Source of the DNA: Candidatus Moraniibacteriota bacterium
Lineage (GTDB): Bacteria > Patescibacteriota > Minisyncoccia > Moranbacterales > UBA1568
NCBI GenBank assembly: GCA_023261685.1
Contig: JAHFOM010000002.1
Location: 1 to 17,837, forward strand
Reading direction: 5' to 3'
DNA: 17,837 bases
Notes under the pieces: model-generated
Databases searched by the model: none
What the model saw: the letters and a program-made list of their open reading frames with translations, nothing else
What the model was told of the DNA's origin: nothing
Part shown: in pieces, positions 1-6,216 of the stretch
Numbering within the stretch: the first letter of the stretch is position 1
Layout of the letters: every line of letters starts with the position of its first letter
Made by a program: the position numbers and the translations under genes

Positions 1-40
1 TCAAGTATTCAATTATTTATTGGTGTTTCAAAAATTGGTG

Positions 41-81
41 CATTGTACATTGATTGAAAATTGAAAACAGGAAATTGAAAA
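41..81. repeat. AT-rich interspersed repeat, copy A
   Basis: A 41-base stretch starting cattgtacattgattg matches the stretch at 1374-1414 at 40 of 41 positions. Here it lies immediately beyond the stop codon of sufS; the other copy lies inside the end of sufD. It contains short tandem-like units of the type ttgaaaa. It looks like a dispersed genomic repeat that tolerates gene ends. The window shows only two copies, so the family size is unknown. Confidence 0.8.
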
Positions 82-85
82 TTAT

Positions 86-1309
86 TTACTTCAGTAAAAG
101 AACGATTTTTTTGAGTTCATCAACGAGTCTGTCAACATCTTGCTCGGTATTGTAAATGGAAAATGAGATGCGGGTCGTGGCGGAGAGTCCGAGGGCTCGG
201 TGGAGCGGGGCGGTGCAGTGTTCGCCGGCACGGACGCAGATGTTTTGTTCGCCGAGCAAGTGTGCGATATCGTGCGGATGGATATTGGCGAGAGTAAAAG
301 CGATGATGCCGCTCCGTTCCTGTATACTTTGCGGACCGATGATGCGTATCGTGTCGCGGAATGTTTCTTGTAATTTTTGGACGGCGTATTCTATGAGGGA
401 GAGTTCATGGAGGCGGATGTCGGCGAGTGAGGTGGCGGAGATATAATCGAGTGCGGCGCCTAGTGCGATGACTCCGCCGATGTTTGGGGTGCCCGCTTCA
501 AAACGCGTTGGTATGGCTTGATACAGAGTTGTAGGAGCACAGGCGTCCAACACCATCCCACCGCCGAATGTCACGGGCGACAGTGTTTCAAGGAGTGCTT
601 GTTTCCCATAGAGGACTCCGACTCCGGTCGGTCCGAAGGCTTTGTGCGCGGAGAAGGCGATGAAGTCAGCGTCCCATTCCGTGACATCGATCGGAATGTG
701 CGCGATAGCTTGCGCGGCATCAACGAGTACCAGTGCTTGAGAATTCTTTTGTTTCACTTGGGCGGTGATTTCTTGGACGGGATTGATTGTGCCGAGGACG
801 TTGGAGACGGCGGAAAAAGCGACGATGGCGGTTTCTCTATCAACGAGCTTCGCCAGTGCTGCGAGATCAATGCGCTCATCGGCATCGATCGGCGCAATGC
901 GGAATTCGATGTTTTTTCTTGCGGCGAGCTCTTTCCACGGGAGAAAATTGGAGTGGTGTTCCATCTCGGTCACGACGATGTTCTGTCCTGGTAAGATGCC
1001 GTGTTCCAGAAGTTGGGCGACGAGATTGATAGAGGCGGTCGTACCGGAGGTAAAAACAATTTCTTGGGGGCTCTGCGCGCCGATAAAACGGGCGACGGTC
1101 TCGCGCGCCTTTTCAAATTTTTCCGTCGTTTGTTCCGCCAGAGGATAGAGTCCGCGGGCGATGTTCGTGGAGTGCTGTTCCAGATACTCCTGTTCCGCAT
1201 CGATGACCATTTGAGGCTTCAGTGCTGTCGCCGCCGAGTCCAAATACACCAGATCGGGGCGGTGGGTGAAGATGGGGAAATCTTTTTTGAGCGTTTGTGG
1301 ATTGAACAT
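86..1309 (-). CDS. sufS: SufS cysteine desulfurase
   Basis: A PLP-dependent group II cysteine desulfurase of 407 residues, the usual family length, which takes sulfur from cysteine as a persulfide for Fe-S assembly in the cytoplasm. Visible landmarks are the N-terminal LDSAATA motif (about residues 23-29), the EHHSN motif with the PLP-stacking histidine (about H119), the PLP lysine in SAHKAFGPTG (K223), and the active-site loop VRAGEHCTAPL with the persulfide cysteine (about C365). The start is the ATG at 1307-1309, which gives a normal N-terminus. It is the last gene of the minus-strand Suf operon, 35 bases after sufD. No SufE or SufU partner is seen before the window edge; one could lie beyond it. 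The function is secure by motif. The sulfur acceptor is unknown. Confidence 0.96.
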   Translation of the reverse strand: MFNPQTLKKDFPIFTHRPDLVYLDSAATALKPQMVIDAEQEYLEQHSTNIARGLYPLAEQTTEKFEKARETVARFIGAQSPQEIVFTSGTTASINLVAQLLEHGILPGQNIVVTEMEHHSNFLPWKELAARKNIEFRIAPIDADERIDLAALAKLVDRETAIVAFSAVSNVLGTINPVQEITAQVKQKNSQALVLVDAAQAIAHIPIDVTEWDADFIAFSAHKAFGPTGVGVLYGKQALLETLSPVTFGGGMVLDACAPTTLYQAIPTRFEAGTPNIGGVIALGAALDYISATSLADIRLHELSLIEYAVQKLQETFRDTIRIIGPQSIQERSGIIAFTLANIHPHDIAHLLGEQNICVRAGEHCTAPLHRALGLSATTRISFSIYNTEQDVDRLVDELKKIVLLLK

Positions 1310-1344
1310 AGTATTCGTAGAATTTTCAATGAATTTTTAAATCA

Positions 1345-1962
1345 TCAATGATTATTTTTTTTAGAAATTGATTCATTGTACATTGATTGAAAATTGAAAA
1401 CTGGAAATTGAAAACTACTATCAAGGGTCTGCATTTTTTCCAGTGCTTCGTTGAAAAATCCGTTTATGAGTAATGTTGTCGCTTGGGCCTTGGAAAGTCC
1501 TCGGGATTCCGCGAAAAACAGTGTTTCTTGATTGAGCGGGGCGGTCGTGGCGGCGTGACGACACCGCACATCATTGGCGAGGATTTCCAATGTTGGTTCG
1601 GCAGATGCCTTGGCATCAGGAGAGAGGAGTATCGTCCGACTTTCTTGGGAAGTATCGCTCTGTACCGCAGCTTTCCCGATGTGTATCAGTCCGTTGTAGG
1701 TGAGGGCGGATGCCTGAGACAGAACGCTTTTGACGAGGGTGTGCGAGACGGTATGCGGAGCCGTGTGTCTCTGGTTGATGGTGAGTGTGAACGCGTCAGC
1801 GTCCCGACCCACAAAAAATGCGAAGATATGCGCCTCGGCGCCCGCGCCCGCGAGCTCAAAAGTAATCGCGCCGGAACGGTTGAACAGGAAGAACACGCAC
1901 TGCTCGTTTTCTTTGAGCGTGTATGTCTTCTTTTTGTTGTGAGTGATGTTGATGTAATTCAT
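1345..1962 (-). CDS. sufD: SufD, minimal form (SufBD core only)
   Basis: A 205-residue member of the SufB/SufD scaffold family, about half the length of the well-known E. coli SufD. It retains the beta-helix core and C-terminal helices: the NGLIHIGKAA motif (about 90-99), the SRTILLSPDAKA segment (about 108-119), the LEILANDVRCRHAATT motif (125-140) and the SRGLSKAQA...LLINGF helix region (153-169). C134 and H136 align with the conserved Cys and His of E. coli SufD (H360 is implicated there in cluster assembly with SufB C405). The N-terminal helical domain is absent. The last residues, roughly 184-197, are encoded by the dispersed repeat at 1374-1414, so the C-terminus looks repeat-derived. 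The ATG at 1960-1962 has only a weak upstream purine tract. The gene is separated from sufB by a large imperfect palindrome. Assignment as SufD rests on similarity and position after sufB. Confidence 0.88.
   Translation of the reverse strand: MNYINITHNKKKTYTLKENEQCVFFLFNRSGAITFELAGAGAEAHIFAFFVGRDADAFTLTINQRHTAPHTVSHTLVKSVLSQASALTYNGLIHIGKAAVQSDTSQESRTILLSPDAKASAEPTLEILANDVRCRHAATTAPLNQETLFFAESRGLSKAQATTLLINGFFNEALEKMQTLDSSFQFPVFNFQSMYNESISKKNNH
1374..1414. repeat. AT-rich interspersed repeat, copy B, inside the sufD 3' end
   Basis: This matches the repeat at 41-81 at 40 of 41 positions. On the minus strand it is read as codons of about residues 184-197 of SufD (FQFPVFNFQSMYNE), so the repeat contributes the protein's tail. 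The conserved SufD core ends before it. Confidence 0.8.
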
Positions 1963-1974
1963 AAAAAGCTCAAA

Positions 1975-2096
1975 TAATCAAAACACAAAAGACCAAACAA
2001 AACACAGTTTTCAAAACACAAATAGTATAACCTTGGGTACTGTGCTTTGGATTTTGTTTGGCTTTTTGTGCACTGAGTTTTGTGTTTTTCTGATTA
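1975..2096. repeat. Large imperfect palindrome between sufB and sufD
   Basis: The outer arms are taatcaaaacacaaaa (1975-1990) and its near reverse complement, ending at 2096 on the sufB stop codon. Inner arms pair about 1983-2009 with about 2039-2070 (cacaaaa, ccaaacaaaa and cacagt against actgtg, ttttgtttgg and tttttgtg). The whole intergenic transcript could fold into one long AU-rich hairpin with mismatches. It has no G+C-rich stem followed by a U tract, so it is not a standard terminator. It may be a repeat element, an RNA processing site or an mRNA stability element. Confidence 0.65.
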
Positions 2097-3503
2097 CCCC
2101 ACACTGCCTTCCATCTCCATATTGATCAACCGGTTCAGTTCAATCGAGTACTCAAGCGGAATTTCCTTGACCACGGGAGCAATAAAGCCGTTGACGAGCA
2201 AGCCTTCGGCGTCTTCTTTTTTGATGCCGCGGGAAGTGAGGTAAAAAAGCTTGTCGGCGCCGATTTTTTCCACCGTCGCCTCGTGTTCTATGGTGGCGCT
2301 CGGTTCTTGAGAACGCATGGTCGGGTAGGTATCGGAGCGAGAAATATCATCGATGAGGAGTGCGTCGCAGACGACCGACGCCTTGGCATTTTTGGCGCTC
2401 TTGGCGATATGGACGAGGCCGCGGTAAGAAGTACGTCCGCCGTCTTTGGCGATGGATTTGGAAACGACACGCGAAGTAGTATCGGGTGCGAGATGGACCA
2501 TCTTGGCACCGGCATCCTGATGCTGATTTTTGCCCGCATAGGCGATAGAGAGCACTTCGCCGTGAGCGCCACGACCAGTGAGGTAGACGGCCGGGTATTT
2601 CATCGTGACACCGGAACCGATATTGCAGTCTATCCATTCCATCACGGCACCCTCACCGGCCTGCGCGCGCTTGGTCACGAGGTTGTAGATGTTTTTGCTC
2701 CAATTCTGCACGGTCGTATAGCGGACGCGCGCGTTTTTTTTGACGAAGATTTCCACGACGGCGGAGTGGAGCGAACTGGTGGTGTAGATGGGCGCGGTAC
2801 AGCCTTCGACGTAGTGTACGGAACTGCCTTCCTCGGCGATGATCAAGGTACGTTCGAACTGTCCGAAGGCCTCGGCATTGATACGGAAATAAGCCTGCAG
2901 GGGAAGTTTGACTTCTACGCCTTTAGGGATGTAGACGAATGATCCGCCTGACCATACCGCGGAATTGAGGGCGGCGAATTTGTTGTCGTGCGAGGGAATA
3001 AGCGTGCCGAGGTATGCTTTGACCAACTCCGGATATTTCTTGAACGCGGTATCCATATCGCAGAATATGACACCGAGTTTTTTCAATTCTTTGTCGAAAC
3101 TTTCATACACCACTTCCGATTCATACTGTGCGGAAACACCGGCGAGGAATTTCTTCTCCGCTTCCGGAACCCCGATGCGATCATAGGTGTCCTTGATTTC
3201 CTGAGGAAGATCTTCCCAAGAATTGGATTGGTGGTCGGTGGCTTTCAGGTAGTAGGTGATGGCAGAAAAATCGATCGGTGAAAGATCCGCGCCCCACACC
3301 GGCAACGGCATTTTCTTGAAAAGCTCATACGCGCGCAGACGGAAATCGAGCATCCACTTGGATTCTTCTTTGACGCCAGATATTTCGGAGACGATTTTCT
3401 TGGTCAGTCCGAGCTTGGTCTTGTGGACGGAGTGCTCGGGCATCGAAAAACCGTACTGGTAGTCGCCGAGATCGATATTCTTTGGCTGGTTGTTTTTCTT
3501 CAT
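2094..3503 (-). CDS. sufB: SufB Fe-S cluster scaffold protein
   Basis: A full-length SufB of 469 residues, the scaffold subunit of the SufBCD complex on which Fe-S clusters are assembled in the cytoplasm. Landmarks include GGSFVYIPKGVEVKLP (about 186-201), the HYVEGCTAP motif (230-238), DCNIGSGVTMKYPAV (about 292-306) and the C-terminal core. The conserved core cysteine is C379 in VVCDALL and aligns with E. coli SufB C405. The glutamate equivalent to E. coli E434 is E408 in IEHEA. The C-terminus ends LINMEMEGSVG, close to the usual LEHSVG-type ending. The start codon overlaps the sufC stop as ATGA, indicating translational coupling. Nothing looks damaged. Confidence 0.97.
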   Translation of the reverse strand: MKKNNQPKNIDLGDYQYGFSMPEHSVHKTKLGLTKKIVSEISGVKEESKWMLDFRLRAYELFKKMPLPVWGADLSPIDFSAITYYLKATDHQSNSWEDLPQEIKDTYDRIGVPEAEKKFLAGVSAQYESEVVYESFDKELKKLGVIFCDMDTAFKKYPELVKAYLGTLIPSHDNKFAALNSAVWSGGSFVYIPKGVEVKLPLQAYFRINAEAFGQFERTLIIAEEGSSVHYVEGCTAPIYTTSSLHSAVVEIFVKKNARVRYTTVQNWSKNIYNLVTKRAQAGEGAVMEWIDCNIGSGVTMKYPAVYLTGRGAHGEVLSIAYAGKNQHQDAGAKMVHLAPDTTSRVVSKSIAKDGGRTSYRGLVHIAKSAKNAKASVVCDALLIDDISRSDTYPTMRSQEPSATIEHEATVEKIGADKLFYLTSRGIKKEDAEGLLVNGFIAPVVKEIPLEYSIELNRLINMEMEGSVG

Positions 3504-4237
3504 ACTTCTATTTCATCGAATCCATCTTTTTCAATTTTCTGGGAAAGCAGAGAGCCGCCTGTTTTCACCAATCTTCCGCCTTTCATCACGAGCACCTCTT
3601 GGGGACGGATGTATTTGAGAAGGCGGGTGGAATGAGTGATGAAGACGAGTGTCGTCGTTTTGGGAAGGTGTTTCTTCAGAAAATGGGCGATGGTTTTCAG
3701 GGCATCTACATCCACGCCGGTATCGATTTCATCAAACAACGCGAACTGCGGAGCGAGGAGGACCGCCTGCAAGGCTTCGAGCTTCTTTTTTTCTCCCCCA
3801 GAGAAGCCGTCGTTTAAGGAGCGGGTGAGAAGCTCATCCTTGATATGCAACTCAGTTGCGTATTTCTTGACTTGTTTGTGGAGCGTCACTGGATCCATCT
3901 GTTTTTCCAGTGCCAGACGGAGCAGGGCAAAGACCGTTACGCCGGGGAGCGCCAGCGGCGTTTGGAATGATAAGAATATGCCGAGCTTGGCACGTTTGTC
4001 GGCTGAAAGATTTTTAATATTTCCGCTTCGACGGTCAAGCTTCTTGCCTATGGTTATTTTTGAGGCGCGGGAATAGATGATCTCCGGGTGCCCCATAATG
4101 GCGCTGGCGAGGGTGGATTTGCCTGAGCCATTGGGCCCCATCAGCGCGTAGGTTTTGCCCGGCTGGAAATCAAACGAAATATCGTCGAGGATTTTCTGCT
4201 TGCCGATAGAGACGGAGAGGTTGTGAAGAGAAAGCAT
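3500..4237 (-). CDS. sufC: SufC ABC-type ATPase of the SufBCD complex
   Basis: A 245-residue soluble ABC ATPase that powers SufBCD. It shows Walker A GPNGSGKST, a Q-loop in LSFQTPLALPG, the ABC signature region GFSGGEKKKLE, Walker B FALFDEIDTGVDVDALK (the DEIDxGxDxDALK form typical of SufC) and the switch histidine in FITHSTRLL. The frame stays open upstream to 4327, but the natural N-terminus MLSLHNLSVSIG begins at the ATG at 4235-4237, just 2 bases after the stop of the Rrf2 gene. The extra upstream codons belong to the overlapping end of that gene in another frame. There is no good Shine-Dalgarno site, so coupling to the upstream gene is likely. Its stop overlaps the sufB start. Confidence 0.96.
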   Translation of the reverse strand: MLSLHNLSVSIGKQKILDDISFDFQPGKTYALMGPNGSGKSTLASAIMGHPEIIYSRASKITIGKKLDRRSGNIKNLSADKRAKLGIFLSFQTPLALPGVTVFALLRLALEKQMDPVTLHKQVKKYATELHIKDELLTRSLNDGFSGGEKKKLEALQAVLLAPQFALFDEIDTGVDVDALKTIAHFLKKHLPKTTTLVFITHSTRLLKYIRPQEVLVMKGGRLVKTGGSLLSQKIEKDGFDEIEV

Positions 4238-4239
4238 AG

Positions 4240-4650
4240 TTATGAATGTGAAGTATGATGAGGAATGAGACTGGCGATGGAGATATCCGTAAGCGTCGAT
4301 TCTATTTTGTTTTCCAATACGCGCCAAACTTCGTTGGTCTGACAGTGACTGACATGGAAGCAGGGTAGAGTGCCGCTCGGGGCATCCACGGTCTTGATCG
4401 GTCCGTCGAGTGCCGAGAGAACCTCCCAGACACTGATGTCCGTGGCAGGTCGGGACAGGACATAACCACCCGCAGTGCCTTTGGTGGCCTCGACGATGCC
4501 GGCGCGCCTGAGTGTCTGGAGAATCTTCTCCAGATAGCCCGCGGGGAGATTTTCGGCTTGGGCAAGGGTATGGATGGAGGTGGCACCGCTTTGCTGCGCG
4601 AGCATCACGATAGCCCGCAGTCCGTAATAAGCCTTTTTGGAGACTTTCAT
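4240..4650 (-). CDS. Rrf2/IscR-family transcriptional regulator of the Suf operon
   Basis: A 136-residue winged-helix regulator of the Rrf2 family, first gene of the Suf operon. The N-terminus MKVSKKAYYGLRAIVML and the motif LPAGYLEKILQTLRRAGIVEATKGTAGGYVLSR (helix-turn-helix plus wing, about 35-67) are characteristic. In the cluster-binding region IscR uses C92, C98, C104 and H107. Here the equivalents of C98 and C104 are present (C97 and C103, spaced C-x5-C), but no cysteine sits at the C92 position and the H107 position is an asparagine (N106). Histidines at 99 and 102 could substitute. The ATG at 4648-4650 is chosen over a TTG further upstream because it matches the family N-terminus and lies well inside the predicted transcript. 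Likely role: cluster-sensing repressor of its own operon, acting at the palindrome at 4700-4724 (inference). Confidence 0.93.
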   Translation of the reverse strand: MKVSKKAYYGLRAIVMLAQQSGATSIHTLAQAENLPAGYLEKILQTLRRAGIVEATKGTAGGYVLSRPATDISVWEVLSALDGPIKTVDAPSGTLPCFHVSHCQTNEVWRVLENKIESTLTDISIASLIPHHTSHS

Positions 4651-4699
4651 ACTGTTATGATGAGATGCTTCGATATGCTCAGGATGGGATTGGCGTTTC

Positions 4700-4724
4700 A
4701 ATTCAGACTCAATTTGTCTGAATT
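4700..4724. promoter_or_regulatory. Candidate Rrf2 operator (perfect inverted repeat)
   Basis: A perfect 9-bp inverted repeat, aattcagac, 7 bases, gtctgaatt. It lies directly downstream of the -10 box of the Suf promoter and covers the predicted transcription start. A symmetric site of this size, about 50 bp upstream of an Rrf2-family gene, is where an autorepressor of this family would be expected. The match to the IscR type 1 or type 2 consensus is not exact, so the assignment is inference from position and symmetry. Confidence 0.7.
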
Positions 4725-4725
4725 A

Positions 4726-4754
4726 AGAATAACAGAGGGATGAAAGGGTGTCAA
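4726..4754 (-). promoter_or_regulatory. Promoter of the Suf operon
   Basis: On the minus strand there is a perfect -35 hexamer TTGACA (complement of 4749-4754), a 17-bp spacer and a -10 hexamer TATTCT (complement of 4726-4731). Transcription would begin near 4718, giving a leader of about 70 bases before the regulator ATG. This is the best sigma70-type promoter in the window. Confidence 0.85.
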
Positions 4755-4763
4755 CAAAGGGTT

Positions 4764-5021
4764 CTTGCATTCCATTTTGGTATGCAATGTCCGCTCATCT
4801 TGGTTTCTTGGTTCAGCCACCAAAAGAATTTTTTGTTTCCATTCCACCACTCATCAGGACCTCTCGGCTGAACGAAAAAAGTCGCCCCCAATCAATGGCG
4901 GAGAAGCTTCTTTTTTCGAGCCGAGAGGCCTTCTTCACACAGTGTGCAACGAGAGCCAAAAAATTCTTTTGGTGGCTGAACTGAGGTGAGCGGGCATTAC
5001 TTATCAAAATGAAATGCAAAG
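4764..5021. repeat. Palindromic element, copy 1 (compact form)
   Basis: Non-coding and strongly structured. A perfect 25-bp inverted repeat pairs 4811-4835 with 4957-4981 (ends gttcagcc and ggctgaac). Outside it, imperfect arms continue pairing: 4764-4800 with about 4985-5021, for example aatgtccgctcatct against gaggtgagcgggcatt. Inside it, a second stem pairs about 4858-4882 (ggacctctcggct and cgaaaaaag) with about 4909-4930 (cttttttcg and agccgagaggcc). The loop is about 25 bases and itself contains cgcc/ggcg. The core is shared with 15017-15363 at high identity. Open frames across it are only reflections of the palindrome. It lies between the divergent Suf and dus promoters. It could be a MITE-like element, a REP/cruciform-type repeat or a structured RNA. 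Confidence 0.9.
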
Positions 5022-5030
5022 TTTGTCCTA

Positions 5031-5057
5031 TTGGAGCCTTTTCTTTTCTGTTACAAT
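5031..5057 (+). promoter_or_regulatory. Promoter of dus, extended -10 type
   Basis: The -10 box TACAAT (5052-5057) is preceded by TG one base upstream (TGTTACAAT), an extended -10. The best -35 candidate, TTGGAG at 5031-5036, has a short 15-bp spacer, so the extended -10 probably carries the promoter. A good ribosome site, aaggag at 5092-5097, precedes the dus ATG at 5106. Confidence 0.65.
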
Positions 5058-5105
5058 AGAGTACACTGGCAATTTCAGAAGAGGAGTCAGTAAGGAGAAA
5101 GCGCT

Positions 5106-6107
5106 ATGCAAAAACCGTATTTGGGGTTTTGGGAAAAATTGGAAAAGCCTTTTTTTGTTTTGGCGCCGCTCGCCAATGTGACGGACGCAGTTTTTCGGCG
5201 TGTCATCGCTGGCTATGGCAAACCAGATGTTTTGTGGACGGAATTTGTCTCAGCAGACGGATTGTGTCATCCCAAAGGGCGGGAAGCATTACTCCGAGAC
5301 CTCTGGTTTACCGAGGGTGAACGCCCGATCGTGGCGCAGCTGTTTACGGCGCATCCGGAGAAAATGTTTGAGGCATCCAAATTGGTGGCAGAGCTCGGGT
5401 TTGACGGGATCGATATCAATATGGGCTGTCCGGATAAGAACGTGATGAAACAAGGAGCGGGAGCATCCTGTATGCGGGATCCGGCGCTGATGCAGAGTCT
5501 TATTCTTGCTGCCCGTGAAGGGACGCAAGCATCCGGCAAGGAGCTGCCTGTTTCCGTGAAAACCCGGCTTGGTTTCAATGAAGATACTTTGGAAGCTTTA
5601 CTTCCAAAACTCTTGGAGGTAGCGCCCGCGGTGATTACCATTCACGCGCGCACGAAAAAAGAAATGTCCAAAGTGCCGGCGCGCTGGGAGCGAGTCAGGC
5701 GCGCGGTGGAGATAGCGGAGGGAAGTGGCACGCTCATCATCGGCAACGGTGACGTCCGCGATCTGGCGGATGCCCGAAATAAGGTTGAAGAGACGGGGGC
5801 AGACGGGGTGATGCTCGGACGAGCAATTTTCGGCAATCCGTGGCTGTTTGATGAAGGGAAAAAGATTGTGACGGTGGAAGAAAAACTGCGTGCCGCCGTC
5901 CTGCATACGAAGCTCTTTGAAGAAGTATGGGGTAATACCAAAAGTTTTGCCTTGATGAAAAAACACTATCAAGCGTATGTCAATAATTTTCCGGAAGCGA
6001 AAGAACTGCGCGCGCAGATGATGGAATGTCAGAGTGCCGAAGAGATAGAAAATGTAGTGACGGTATTTTGCGCGCAGCACAAAGATATACTCTCGCTTCC
6101 GGTGTAG
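5106..6107 (+). CDS. dus: tRNA-dihydrouridine synthase (Dus family)
   Basis: An FMN-dependent enzyme of 333 residues that reduces uridine to dihydrouridine in tRNA. The N-terminal LAPLANVTDAVFRR corresponds to the usual APMAGVTD FMN motif. The catalytic cysteine lies in NMGCPDKNVMKQGAGAS (C108). The VKTRLGF and HARTKKE phosphate/FMN-binding segments follow, then IIGNGDVRD and DGVMLGRAIFGNPWLF, all in the expected order. A strong Shine-Dalgarno site (aaggag, 8 bases before ATG) fixes the start. It stands alone between the palindromic element and the convergent pyr operon. Which Dus subfamily it belongs to, and so which tRNA positions it modifies, cannot be told by eye. Confidence 0.95.
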   Translation: MQKPYLGFWEKLEKPFFVLAPLANVTDAVFRRVIAGYGKPDVLWTEFVSADGLCHPKGREALLRDLWFTEGERPIVAQLFTAHPEKMFEASKLVAELGFDGIDINMGCPDKNVMKQGAGASCMRDPALMQSLILAAREGTQASGKELPVSVKTRLGFNEDTLEALLPKLLEVAPAVITIHARTKKEMSKVPARWERVRRAVEIAEGSGTLIIGNGDVRDLADARNKVEETGADGVMLGRAIFGNPWLFDEGKKIVTVEEKLRAAVLHTKLFEEVWGNTKSFALMKKHYQAYVNNFPEAKELRAQMMECQSAEEIENVVTVFCAQHKDILSLPV

Positions 6108-6140
6108 TGTCTTGTAGTGATTAAGAAAGACTCTGTAAAC

Positions 6141-6197
6141 TTTTTTTCAAAAAAATACCCCGATGTGTTAAGCATCGGGGAGTGAAGTTTTTTAGAG
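6141..6197 (-). terminator. Intrinsic terminator of the pyr operon, possibly bidirectional
   Basis: A perfect 8-bp G+C-rich stem, ccccgatg (6158-6165) with catcgggg (6173-6180), around a 7-base loop. Read on the minus strand it is followed at once by TATTTTTTTG, a good U tract for transcripts leaving pyrC. On the plus strand a T run (6188-6193) follows only after 7 bases, so termination of dus is plausible but weaker. It lies between convergent genes, as expected. Confidence 0.88.
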
Positions 6198-6216
6198 CTG
6201 ATGGCGTGGATGGGAG

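Noticed and set aside
156..1351. Several plus-strand frames of 80-158 codons opposite sufS
   Set aside because: They are antisense shadows of a well-conserved gene, with arginine- and cysteine-rich low-credibility translations and no start signals.
2283..2942. A 219-codon plus-strand frame opposite sufB
   Set aside because: It lies wholly within conserved sufB codons and resembles no protein family; frame openness follows from sufB codon usage.
4811..4981. Hammerhead ribozyme on the minus strand of the palindromic element (ctgatga followed by gaaa next to a long stem)
   Set aside because: The bases between ctgatga and gaaa (gtggtggaatg) cannot form stem II, the gaaa is changed to gaga in copy 2, and the segment expected to hold only the cleavage site is about 26 bases long.
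4811..4981. Integron attC site suggested by gttcagcc/ggctgaac ends
   Set aside because: The ends do not fit the GTTRRRY/RYYYAAC core sites, and no integrase or cassette structure is present.
4748..5019. Small open frames across the first palindromic element on both strands (60-80 codons)
   Set aside because: They are mirror products of the inverted repeats, have no ribosome sites, and frames are not kept between the two copies.
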